Origin: CALFMR01 sp035550595
GTDB taxonomy: Bacteria > Acidobacteriota > Vicinamibacteria > Vicinamibacterales > SCN-69-37
Reading direction: 5' to 3'
Assembly: GCA_035550595.1 (NCBI GenBank)
Contig: DASZOV010000118.1
Span: 1 to 15,072, forward strand
Length of the DNA stretch: 15,072 bases
This document shows, piece after piece, positions 7,006-14,969 of this stretch. Below the pieces are notes generated by a model, which saw only the letters and a list, made by a program, of their open reading frames with translations, searched no databases and was not told where the DNA came from. Numbering within the stretch: position 1 is the stretch's first letter; each line of letters opens with the position of its first letter. Made by a program: the position numbers and the translations under genes.

Positions 7006-7040
7006 AGTTCGAAGTTCCCAGTTCGAAGTTCGAAGTTTGC
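7006..7040. repeat. Heptanucleotide tandem repeat (five units)
   Basis: Five consecutive 7-bp units: AGTTCGA, AGTTCCC, AGTTCGA, AGTTCGA, AGTTTGC. The array ends 6 nt before the ahcY stop codon region, i.e. at the 3' end of that minus-strand gene. On the minus strand the units read as variants of CTTCGAA, sharing the CTTC core and the 7-bp period of the array at 11602-11636. It has no coding potential. Confidence 0.75.
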
Positions 7041-7046
7041 CTCGCG

Positions 7047-8546
<1,500 letters not shown>

Positions 8547-8669
8547 ACGTCTCCTGTCGTGTCCTTCGGATTCAGACGGTCGATGAACTGTCGGCGGTCA
8601 CGCCGCCAGCGCCTTCATGATCGACGATGGACGGCGCGGCGTGCAACGCTTTTCGGGCCATTCGCGCGT

Positions 8670-8850
8670 GCCATCTTCTTTGCAATGCGTTGGGGCCATC
8701 TTGCATTTGCCTGCTCGCGCCCCCCGCTCGCCCGCTCAGCGCCCCGTCATCTTTTCTGCAGTGCGTTGGGGCCCCACCCCCAACGCTACGCGCTTCGGCG
8801 CCCTCACTACGTTCGGGGCCTCGCGGTGTCATCTTTTTCTTTTTGTCCCT
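8670..8850. repeat. Imperfect direct repeats, period about 76-82 bp
   Basis: Copy A (8670-8697) and copy B (8746-8773) are each 28 bp, begin G-Y-CATCTT and end TGCGTTGGGGCC. They agree at 24 of 28 positions, and all four differences are transitions. A third, shorter match (GTCATCTTTTTCTTTTTG) begins at 8828. The copies are 76 and 82 bp apart. The DNA between is strongly C-rich on the plus strand. Confidence 0.65.
8763..8786. repeat. Perfect 9-bp hairpin within the repeat region
   Basis: GCGTTGGGG (8763-8771) and CCCCAACGC (8778-8786) are perfectly complementary, with a 6-nt loop. No T-run follows in either direction. It lies in the leader between the tlpA-like gene and ahcY. Confidence 0.6.
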
Positions 8851-8880
8851 GCCTAGTCGCGTCGCGTCTTCGCGTGAGAC

Positions 8881-9717
8881 TTATTTCATCGCGGCGCAGA
8901 CTTCTTCGACGACCTTCTTGGCGGCCGGCAGACTCACGTCGCAGGTCGGGTCGTTGATGCGGCACTGGGCGAGCGTCAGGTCGCAGCCGCAGGTGCAGTG
9001 CTCGGTGTTGAGCCGCTTCAGCACAGCTTCACGCTGCGCTGGCGTGAGCTTCCCGAGCTCGAGGCCGGGGATGTCGGTGGCGTAGGCGGCATTGGTCAGG
9101 AGCACCTGGCCGGTGTCCTTCACGGTCTCGACCGTCGCTTCGGTCGGCAGGCCCGCCAAGGCGCGCACTTCGTGCTCGGTGATCGCCGGATTCAGCATGC
9201 CGACGTGGCGCTGGACGATCTGTCCTGACGGATTGACGACGAACGTCGACGGCACGGCGGAGATGCCGCCGAAGTCGCGCTGCAGGTCGTCGGATGCGAT
9301 CGCGACGGGATAGTTCAGCGAGAACTGCTGGGCGAACGTCTTCACTTCGGCGGGCGGCCGCGTGTCGATCGACAGCCCGACGACGAGCAGCGTGTCGGCA
9401 TAGTGCTTCTGGAGCGCGACGAGCTCCGGGATTTCTTCGCGGCAGGGCCCGCACCACGTCGCCCAGAAGTTCAGCAGCACGACTTTGCCGTGCGCGGCCG
9501 CGATCGAGACGGGCTGCCCGTCGAGATCGACGAGCGACATCGCGGGCACGGCCATGGGCTTGTCGGAGAACTGCAACGTCAGGCCGCGACCGGACGTCAT
9601 CGGTGCGAGGCGCCCGGCCGCCGACGCGTCGCGGCCGCCAGCACGCCAGACGAGGCCGAGCGCAGCCGCGGTCACGAGGAGCAGGGCCCCGGCCGCCAGA
9701 AGCGTGGTTCGAGTCAC
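8881..9717 (-). CDS. TlpA-like membrane-anchored thioredoxin with Cys-rich tail
   Basis: A 278-residue protein. An N-terminal hydrophobic segment (about 5-24) exports or anchors it. The thioredoxin-like domain (about 55-190) has the active site WATWCGPC with C89 and C92, and the cis-proline motif AVPSTF (P156), as in TlpA/ResA redoxins that reduce or oxidise periplasmic disulfides. After it comes a roughly 85-residue extension ending in a cysteine cluster (C241, C243, C245, C252, C259, C274; HCTCGCDLTLAQC and DPTCDVSLP) that ordinary TlpA proteins lack. The start is taken as GTG at 9715-9717, which has GGAG 5 nt upstream and a promoter (TTGCCC-17-TACGCT) just before it. The upstream in-frame ATG at 9753 would lie before the predicted transcript start. 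Confidence 0.88.
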   Translation of the reverse strand: MTRTTLLAAGALLLVTAAALGLVWRAGGRDASAAGRLAPMTSGRGLTLQFSDKPMAVPAMSLVDLDGQPVSIAAAHGKVVLLNFWATWCGPCREEIPELVALQKHYADTLLVVGLSIDTRPPAEVKTFAQQFSLNYPVAIASDDLQRDFGGISAVPSTFVVNPSGQIVQRHVGMLNPAITEHEVRALAGLPTEATVETVKDTGQVLLTNAAYATDIPGLELGKLTPAQREAVLKRLNTEHCTCGCDLTLAQCRINDPTCDVSLPAAKKVVEEVCAAMK

Positions 9718-9741
9718 GAAGGCTCCATCGCCGAAGAGATG

Positions 9742-9770
9742 AGCGTACTTCATTCGCTCGTGAGGGGCAA
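9742..9770 (-). promoter_or_regulatory. Promoter of the TlpA-like gene
   Basis: On the minus strand a -35 TTGCCC (9765-9770) and a -10 TACGCT (9742-9747) are separated by 17 nt. The predicted start near 9735 leaves a leader of about 18 nt carrying GGAG before the GTG start codon. This supports GTG over the upstream ATG. Confidence 0.55.
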
Positions 9771-9806
9771 AAATTCGCGGATGCGCGCGGACGCGCCTCC
9801 CACTGA

Positions 9807-9812
9807 TATAAA
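9807..9812 (+). promoter_or_regulatory. -10 box of pntAB-pntB, short or no leader
   Basis: TATAAA stands out in GC-rich DNA 10 nt before the pntAB ATG, and there is no Shine-Dalgarno motif between them. The mRNA would have a leader of only a few nucleotides. No good -35 was found. Confidence 0.45.
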
Positions 9813-9822
9813 TAGTGCCCCG

Positions 9823-10119
9823 ATGAAGCTCGACCTCCTGACCGCGCTCTTCGTGTTCATGCTGGCGACGTTCCTCGGCATGGACATCATCCGCCGCGTG
9901 TCGCGCCTGCTCCACACGCCGCTCATGTCGCTCACGAACGCCATCTCGTCGATTGCGGTCGTCGGCGCCCTGATGCTGGCCGGCGAGGCGCCCGATCGGC
10001 TCACGACTTGGCTCGGCGCGCTGGCCGTCTTCGCGTCGACGACCAACCTCGTGAGCGGCTACCTCATCACCGACCGGATGCTGCGCATGTTCAAGCGGCG
10101 CGAGGCACCCAAGTCGTGA
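9823..10119 (+). CDS. pntAB: NAD(P) transhydrogenase subunit alpha, membrane part (PntAB)
   Basis: A 98-residue integral membrane protein with about three to four hydrophobic helices (for example LLTALFVFMLATFLG, TNAISSIAVVGALML, WLGALAVFASTTNLVSGYL) and a short charged C-terminus (MLRMFKRREAPKS). Size, NLVSGYLITDRML and its position directly before pntB identify it as the separate alpha-2 subunit of the proton-translocating transhydrogenase, which forms part of the membrane domain II. The ATG at 9823 is chosen because it begins the first helix region. The frame is open further upstream but that part overlaps the divergent tlpA-like gene. Its stop overlaps the pntB GTG by 4 nt. The soluble NAD(H)-binding alpha-1 subunit gene, usually just upstream, is not in this window. 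Confidence 0.9.
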   Translation: MKLDLLTALFVFMLATFLGMDIIRRVSRLLHTPLMSLTNAISSIAVVGALMLAGEAPDRLTTWLGALAVFASTTNLVSGYLITDRMLRMFKRREAPKS

Positions 10120-11498
10120 CGGCGACGGTCACCGAAACCCTCTATCTCATCGCCGCCGGCCTGTTCATCCTCGCGTTGCGCTGGATGAGCCGGCCCGATA
10201 CGGCGCGCCGCGCCGTGGCGGCCGCCGTCACCGGCATGCTGCTCGCCGTCGGTGGCACGCTGATCTCCCCGGAGATCGTCACCTACAAGTGGATCGCGCT
10301 CGCCGCCATCGCCGGCATCGCGCTCGGCGTGCCGCTCGCACGCGTGCCGCTCACCGCCGTCCCCGAACGAACCGGCCTCTCGCAGGCGTTCGGCGGCATG
10401 GCCGCGGGCCTCGTCGGCATCGCGAAGTATTACTTGTGGCTGAGCGACGGCCAGCTCACGCACTTCCGCATGGCGGTCGTCGCCGGCGAAGTCATCCTCG
10501 GTTGCCTCACGGCCACGGGCGGCCTGCTCGCGTCGGCGAAACTCGCCGAGTGGATGACGACCCGGCCCATCACCTATCGCGGACAGAACATCGTCAGCTT
10601 CGTGCTCTTGAGCGTGGCCGCGGCGCTCGGCGTGTGGCTCACGATCGACCCGACGCAGTCGTGGGCGTTTCCCATCGTCGTCGCGCTCGCGCTCGTGTTC
10701 GGCGTGCTACTGATCCTGCCGATTGGCGGCGCGGACATGCCGACGGTCATCTCGTTCCTGAACTCGTATGCGGGTCTCTCGGCCGTGGCGATGGGCTTCG
10801 TGCTCGAGAGCAAGCTGCTCATCGCGGCCGGCGCGCTCGACGGCTCGTCGGGCTTCGTGCTGTCGATCATCATGTGCAAGGCGATGAACCGGTCGGTGAC
10901 CAACGTGCTCTTCGGCGCGTTCGGATCGGTGCAGGCCGCCGCACGGCACGCCGAGGAACGGACGGTCAAGAGCGCGACGGCCGTCGACGCGGCCGAGCTC
11001 CTGTCGAACGCCGACAGCGTCGTCATCATCCCGGGTTACGGCATGGCGGTCGCGCAGGCGCAGCACCGCGTGCGCGATCTCTACGATCAGCTCACCAAAC
11101 GCGGCGTGGACGTGAAGTTCGCCGTCCACCCGGTCGCGGGACGCATGCCGGGCCACATGAACGTGTTGCTCGCCGAGGCGGACATTCCGTACGACCGGCT
11201 CGTCGAGATGGACGACATCAATCCCGAGATGCCGCACGTCGGCGTGGCGCTCATCGTCGGGGCCAACGACGTCGTCAATCCCGCCGCGCGGACCGATGAA
11301 AAGAGCCCGATCTACGGCATGCCGATCATCGACGCCGACAAGGCGCAGACCGTCATCGCGATCAAACGCAGCATGAAGCCCGGCTTCGCGGGCATCGAGA
11401 ACGACCTCTACTACGCCGACAACACGCTAATGCTCTTCGGCGACGCGAAGGCCGTGATTGGAGACGTCGTCAAGCAGTTGTCTGGAGAGGCAGAATAG
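10116..11498 (+). CDS. pntB: NAD(P) transhydrogenase subunit beta (PntB)
   Basis: A 460-residue protein, the usual PntB length. The N-terminal two thirds (about 5-250) hold the membrane helices of domain II, including ERTGLSQAFGGMAAGLVG and LPIGGADMPTVISFLNSYAGLSAVAMGF. The C-terminal domain III binds NADP(H), with VVIIPGYGMAVAQAQ (302-316), VHPVAGRMPGHMNVLLAEA, DDINPEM, GANDVVNPAA (382-391) and IAIKRSM (414-420). With PntA it couples hydride transfer from NADH to NADP+ to proton entry, supplying NADPH. The start is GTG at 10116-10118, in a GTGA overlap with pntAB. The gene is followed by a probable terminator. Confidence 0.97.
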   Translation: MTATVTETLYLIAAGLFILALRWMSRPDTARRAVAAAVTGMLLAVGGTLISPEIVTYKWIALAAIAGIALGVPLARVPLTAVPERTGLSQAFGGMAAGLVGIAKYYLWLSDGQLTHFRMAVVAGEVILGCLTATGGLLASAKLAEWMTTRPITYRGQNIVSFVLLSVAAALGVWLTIDPTQSWAFPIVVALALVFGVLLILPIGGADMPTVISFLNSYAGLSAVAMGFVLESKLLIAAGALDGSSGFVLSIIMCKAMNRSVTNVLFGAFGSVQAAARHAEERTVKSATAVDAAELLSNADSVVIIPGYGMAVAQAQHRVRDLYDQLTKRGVDVKFAVHPVAGRMPGHMNVLLAEADIPYDRLVEMDDINPEMPHVGVALIVGANDVVNPAARTDEKSPIYGMPIIDADKAQTVIAIKRSMKPGFAGIENDLYYADNTLMLFGDAKAVIGDVVKQLSGEAE

Positions 11499-11512
11499 AA
11501 CGACTGGCGCTT

Positions 11513-11550
11513 GGGTTCCAGGCGGCCGTCATCCGCGGCGCCCGGAACCC
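11513..11550 (+). terminator. Probable intrinsic terminator after pntB
   Basis: GGGTTCC (11513-11519) and GGAACCC (11544-11550) form a perfect 7-bp stem, and the interior (GGCG...CGCC) can pair further. CATTTT follows directly. It lies 14 nt after the pntB stop. The T-run is short, hence moderate confidence. Confidence 0.5.
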
Positions 11551-11601
11551 CATTTTCAATTTCTGCTTCGCGTTCTTCGCGCCTTCGCGCGAGCCCCTCT
11601 C

Positions 11602-11636
11602 CTTCGCGCTTCTGGCTTCTCACTTCTAACTTGACG
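11602..11636. repeat. Second heptanucleotide-period array
   Basis: Five consecutive 7-bp units: CTTCGCG, CTTCTGG, CTTCTCA, CTTCTAA, CTTGACG. Three more CTTCGCG copies lie just upstream at 11566, 11575 and 11583. The array is in the gap between the convergent pntB and reductase genes, 14 nt from the reductase stop. It shares period and CTTC core with the array at 7006-7040. Confidence 0.65.
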
Positions 11637-11650
11637 CGCGCGTTTCACTC

Positions 11651-13486
11651 CTACGACGCGCACTCCCCTTCGGTCGTCTCCGGCCGGAAGGCGTGCGTTT
11701 CGGCCAGGTCGATGAAGTCTTCCGGCTTGGCGTCCTCGGCCTTCAGCGGCTCGAGATCCGCGAGCAGGCGCTTCACCTCGGCGAGATCGACGCGGTTGAA
11801 GAACGTCTGCGCGGTCTCGTTCGCCTGACGCTGTTCGGCGAACATGCGCGCGAGCCGGTCGGCGGCTTCGGCGCCGCGGCGCGCCGGGATCTTCGAGACG
11901 AGCTTGCCGAACGTCGCGCCTTCCGGCGTGACGCCTCCGCCCACCATCACGAAGTACTGCGGCACGGGACGATCGTCCACCTTGCGCAGGCTGCCCTGGA
12001 AGCCGATCGCGCCGATGTGGTGCTGGCCGCAGCCGTTCGGGCAGCCGCTCACCTTGATGTCGAGCGTTGGCGCCAGGTCGATGAGCGCCGGGTGTTCGCG
12101 GATGTAGTCGGTCAGGAGCCGACCGAGGCCGCGCGATTGCGTGACCGCCAGCTTGCACGACTCGGCGCCGGGGCAGCTCGTGACGTCAGCGATCGTCTCG
12201 GCGTCGGGCAGGCCGAAGCCGGCCGCGGCGATGCGGTCGTAGAAGGCGCGCGCCTGCCGCTGTTCGATCCAGCGGAAGACGAGGTTCTGCGTCGGCGTGA
12301 TGCGCACGTTGCCGTCGCTGTAGGCGCGCGCGAGATCGGCCATCACGCGGAACTGCTGGCTCGACAGATCGCCCAGCGGGATCGTGACGATCGCCGTGAC
12401 GTAGCCGGCCTGCTTCTGCTGGCGAAGGTTGGTCGACGCCCAGCGCACGTAACGGCGCTCGTCGGACGGCACCGCGGGCTTCGGCTCGGGATGGATACCC
12501 GGTCCGCGAATCTCGCCGCTCGTCACGCGATGCGCGATCTCCTCAACCGACGGCGGTTCGGGGCGCGGACCTTCCGGCGCGGTCTCGACCGGCTCGTGCT
12601 GCGGATCGAACGGCAGCGGCACGCCGCCTTCGGCCCGCACCTCGGCGTAGTGGCGCTCGAACTCCTCGCGCCACCGGTCCCATCCCATCGTCTTGATGAG
12701 GAACTTCATCCGGTTGCGCGCTTTGTGCTGGTAATCGCCGAACTCGTGGAACACGCGCACGACGGCCTCGCACGCCGCGAGCAGCCCTTCGGCCGGCAGG
12801 AACTCGATGAGTGTCACCGCGCTCTTCGGCATCGTCGACGTGCCGCCGCCGACGAGCATGCGGAAACCACGGCGCCCGTCCTGGATGCGGCCGATGAGCG
12901 CGATGTCGTTGACCGCGGCCTTGACGTGATCCTCGGCGCAGCCCTCGAAGCTGATCTTGAACTTGCGCGGGAGCGACGAGCTCAGCCGGTGCCGCAGGAA
13001 GTAACGCGTGGTGGCTTCGGCGTACGGGGAGACGTCGAACGGCTCGCTCGCCGAGACGCCCGCGTAGACGCAGCCCGTGATGTTGCGCACCGAGTTGCCG
13101 CACGCCTCACGCGTCGTGAGGCCGGCCTCTTCGCCGCGGCGCATGGCCAGCTCGGCGTTGTGCACGGTGACGAAGTGGAACTGGATGTTCTGGCGGGTCG
13201 TGATGTGACCGAAGCCGCGCGAGTACCGATCGCCGATGTCGGCCAGCGCCTCGAGTTGCTCGGCCGGGAGCACGCCCTGCGGCACCTTGATGCGCAGCAT
13301 GTGCGCGTCCTCGTCCTGCCGCTGGCCGTACGTCCCACGCAGCAAGCGGAACTTCCGCCAGTCGTCGGCCGTGATCTCGCCGCGCTCGAACTGACCGAGC
13401 TTCTCGGCGAACTCGTCGATGTCCGACACTTTCGCGAAGGACAGACGCGCGCGGCCTAGAGTCTGGGTATCGTCGTGGACTGCCAT
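11651..13486 (-). CDS. sir: Ferredoxin-dependent siroheme/4Fe-4S reductase, probably assimilatory sulfite reductase
   Basis: A 611-residue protein with the two-fold nitrite/sulfite reductase layout. The N-terminal half has GFGHITTRQNIQFHFV (91-106) and ACGNSVRNITGCVYAG (128-143); the C-terminal half has VRITPTQNLVFRW (394-406). The cluster- and siroheme-binding cysteines are complete: C438 and C444 in TSCPGAESC, and C482 and C486 in SGCPNGC. Such enzymes reduce sulfite to sulfide or nitrite to ammonia using ferredoxin, and the two are hard to separate by sequence. The genes before it make siroheme, and the operon leader codes for a Cys-dense peptide, which favours sulfite. The ATG at 13484-13486 has GGAG 5 nt upstream. 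The start lies inside the end of the methyltransferase gene (31-nt overlap). Confidence 0.92.
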   Translation of the reverse strand: MAVHDDTQTLGRARLSFAKVSDIDEFAEKLGQFERGEITADDWRKFRLLRGTYGQRQDEDAHMLRIKVPQGVLPAEQLEALADIGDRYSRGFGHITTRQNIQFHFVTVHNAELAMRRGEEAGLTTREACGNSVRNITGCVYAGVSASEPFDVSPYAEATTRYFLRHRLSSSLPRKFKISFEGCAEDHVKAAVNDIALIGRIQDGRRGFRMLVGGGTSTMPKSAVTLIEFLPAEGLLAACEAVVRVFHEFGDYQHKARNRMKFLIKTMGWDRWREEFERHYAEVRAEGGVPLPFDPQHEPVETAPEGPRPEPPSVEEIAHRVTSGEIRGPGIHPEPKPAVPSDERRYVRWASTNLRQQKQAGYVTAIVTIPLGDLSSQQFRVMADLARAYSDGNVRITPTQNLVFRWIEQRQARAFYDRIAAAGFGLPDAETIADVTSCPGAESCKLAVTQSRGLGRLLTDYIREHPALIDLAPTLDIKVSGCPNGCGQHHIGAIGFQGSLRKVDDRPVPQYFVMVGGGVTPEGATFGKLVSKIPARRGAEAADRLARMFAEQRQANETAQTFFNRVDLAEVKRLLADLEPLKAEDAKPEDFIDLAETHAFRPETTEGECAS

Positions 13487-14268
13487 GATCTCTCCTCTAC
13501 CGTGAACGAACGCGCGGCCGCGGCCGCCGAATCCGTGGACACCGACACGACGTCGCCGATGACGAGCACGCCAGGGTCGTCGCCCGGCCGCACGTCGCTC
13601 CGGCCGATCGTCTCGAGCGTGCCGATCCAGACGCGCTCGGTCGGCCGCGACGCGCCGAGAACGACCGCCGCCGGCGTCGCCGCCGGCCAGCCCGCCTCCA
13701 TGAGACACGCAGCCACGCGGCCCCGCTCGCGCACGCCCATGAGTACGACAATCGTCGCGGACTTGGGCGGCAGCGCGCCGAGCAACGCGGCATAGCCGGC
13801 CGGCGCGTGGCCGCTCACGACGACGAACGCCGAGGCGAGGCCGCGGTGCGTGACCGGAATGCCGGCGAGCGCCGGCGCGGCGATCGCCGATGTGACGCCG
13901 GGCACGATCTCGAACGGGATGCCGGCATCGGCCAGCGCCAGCGCTTCTTCGCCGCCACGTCCGAGCACGAACGGGTCGCCCGCCTTGAGCCGGACGACGC
14001 GCCATCCCTGCCGCGCCGCGCGAATCATATGACCGGTGACGTCGGCCTGCGTGATCGTCTTCTCGGCGGCCCGCTTCGACACCGACACGTGCTCGGCCCG
14101 ATCGGCCAGGCGCACGACGCTCGGCGGCACGAGGCCGTCATACAGGACGACGTCGGCGGCCTGCAGCCGCAGGATCGCGCGATACGTCAGGAGCTCCGGA
14201 TCGCCCGGCCCGGCGCCGACGAGCGACACGAGCCCGGGGGCTCCGCCGGCCTTCACGAGCCGCCTCAT
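13456..14268 (-). CDS. cobA: Uroporphyrinogen-III C-methyltransferase
   Basis: A 270-residue protein of the tetrapyrrole methylase family. Motifs are VSLVGAGPGDPELLT (14-28), DVVLYDGLV (39-47), VVRLKAGDPFVLGRGGEE (91-108) and IVPGVTSAIAAPALAGIP (from 121), the last two typical of SUMT/CobA/CysG-C enzymes. It adds two methyl groups from S-adenosylmethionine to uroporphyrinogen III, giving precorrin-2, the precursor of siroheme (and of cobalamin). The start ATG at 14266-14268 overlaps the stop of the upstream dehydrogenase gene (ATGA). Its end overlaps the reductase by 31 nt. The coupling to a siroheme-dependent reductase indicates siroheme as the intended product. In enterobacteria this domain is fused to the preceding one as CysG; here they are separate. 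Confidence 0.95.
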   Translation of the reverse strand: MRRLVKAGGAPGLVSLVGAGPGDPELLTYRAILRLQAADVVLYDGLVPPSVVRLADRAEHVSVSKRAAEKTITQADVTGHMIRAARQGWRVVRLKAGDPFVLGRGGEEALALADAGIPFEIVPGVTSAIAAPALAGIPVTHRGLASAFVVVSGHAPAGYAALLGALPPKSATIVVLMGVRERGRVAACLMEAGWPAATPAAVVLGASRPTERVWIGTLETIGRSDVRPGDDPGVLVIGDVVSVSTDSAAAAARSFTVEERSWQSTTIPRL

Positions 14269-14864
14269 CGCCGCGCCTCGTGGCCGGACGCGGCAGTCGC
14301 CGGCGTGCGGCCATCGTACAAACGGAGGAGCGCATCGACGAGCGCGGGCCGGCGCGCCTCCATCGGGACGCCGGTCGACCGCCATTCGGCCTTGAGCGCG
14401 TCGGCACGCTCGAACCACGTGTCGAGATCGGCCGGCAGGAGCGCGTCGAACCCTTCGCGCAGCAGGCCCGCGAGCGCGGGCGCACGACCGGCCGTCGAGA
14501 TGGCAACCGTGACGTCCGATCGCCGGAGCACGCCGCCGAGATACGCCGTCGCGTGCGACGGGTCATCCACGGCGTTCACGAAAATGCGCAGCTTCTCCGC
14601 GGCGCGCGCCACGCGCCGGTTGACGTCCTTGGGCGCGGCGGTCACGACGAACCAGGCGCCGGCCAGGTCGCTCGTACGGAAACGCCGCCGACGGATCTCC
14701 ACGCCCGCCTCGCGCACGGCGTCCGAGACGTCGGGCGCGACGACGACCAAACGGGCGCCGGTCGGCCGGAGCGCGGCGATCTTGGCCGCGGCCACCGGGC
14801 CGCCGCCTACCACCAGCACTTTGCGGCCGGTCAGCTTGAGAAACGCTGGAAACAAGTGATCCAT
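14265..14864 (-). CDS. Precorrin-2 dehydrogenase / sirohydrochlorin ferrochelatase (CysG N-domain/Met8 type)
   Basis: A 199-residue protein opening LFPAFLKLTGRKVLVVGGGPVAAAK (described by its parts LFPAFLKL and VLVVGGGPVAAAK, 16-28), the NAD-binding start of Met8/CysG-N proteins. NAVDDPSHATAY (97-108) carries the conserved Asp pair (D100, D101) that matches the catalytic Asp region. STAGRAPALAGLLRE is the usual helical block. It oxidises precorrin-2 to sirohydrochlorin with NAD+ and in many members also inserts iron, completing siroheme. ATG at 14862-14864 is chosen on family grounds. A GTG at 14880-14882 with AGGG 6 nt upstream is an alternative, giving six more residues. It is the first structural gene of the operon, downstream of a Cys-rich leader ORF and terminator. 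Confidence 0.92.
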   Translation of the reverse strand: MDHLFPAFLKLTGRKVLVVGGGPVAAAKIAALRPTGARLVVVAPDVSDAVREAGVEIRRRRFRTSDLAGAWFVVTAAPKDVNRRVARAAEKLRIFVNAVDDPSHATAYLGGVLRRSDVTVAISTAGRAPALAGLLREGFDALLPADLDTWFERADALKAEWRSTGVPMEARRPALVDALLRLYDGRTPATAASGHEARR

Positions 14865-14870
14865 GAATCG

Positions 14871-14891
14871 GGGCCCGACCACCCAGGGCCC
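14871..14891 (-). promoter_or_regulatory. GC hairpin immediately before the first operon start codon
   Basis: GGGCCC occurs at 14871-14876 and 14886-14891 with a 9-nt loop, giving a 6-bp all-GC stem that ends 6 nt before the ATG at 14864. It occupies the position of a Shine-Dalgarno site, and none is seen elsewhere. It might limit translation initiation. Confidence 0.35.
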
Positions 14892-14911
14892 TACGTCACA
14901 CGCCTTGAAGC

Positions 14912-14947
14912 AAAAAAGCCCGCGAACCGTCGGCCGGCTCGCGGGCT
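14912..14947 (-). terminator. Strong intrinsic terminator in the leader of the siroheme/sulfite reductase operon
   Basis: Read on the minus strand, the 5' arm AGCCCGCGAGCCG and 3' arm CGGTTCGCGGGCT form a 13-bp stem with one G-U pair and a 5-nt loop (GCCGA), covering 14917-14947. The run of Ts continues to 14912, giving six U in the RNA. It lies 22 nt after the stop of the Cys-rich leader ORF and 47 nt before the first structural gene. The interval to that gene has no TANNNT box. This fits a regulated (attenuation) terminator rather than the end of an unrelated transcript. Confidence 0.88.
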
Positions 14948-14969
14948 GAACATTGTCGACGCTAGGACG

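Larger units (their letters stand above)
8547..8880. other. 334-bp non-coding region between tlpA-like gene and ahcY
   Basis: No credible gene was seen on either strand. The segment 8670-8850 holds imperfect direct repeats and a strong hairpin (listed separately). Near ahcY there is GGCGG-TCACG-CCGCC (a small hairpin) and the ahcY Shine-Dalgarno. No clear TANNNT promoter box was found close to ahcY, so whether it is transcribed from its own promoter or from the tlpA-like gene is open. Confidence 0.6.

Noticed and set aside
8547..8660. S-adenosylhomocysteine riboswitch upstream of ahcY
   Set aside because: Looked for the GAGGAGCGYUGC and CAGGCUCGG-like conserved blocks on the minus strand and did not find them.
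8763..8786. Hairpin as terminator of the TlpA-like gene
   Set aside because: The stem is strong, but on the minus strand it is followed by ACTGCAGAAAAG, with no U-tract.
8670..8850. CRISPR-like array
   Set aside because: Only two good copies plus a partial one, 24/28 identity, 48-nt spacing between copies, no cas genes; not a CRISPR.
9718..9753. Upstream ATG for the TlpA-like gene
   Set aside because: No Shine-Dalgarno, and it lies upstream of the predicted transcription start, whereas GTG at 9717 has GGAG at 5 nt.
11693..13459. Long plus-strand frame opposite the sulfite reductase gene
   Set aside because: Composition is a mirror of the real gene's codons, with no motifs; shadow frame.
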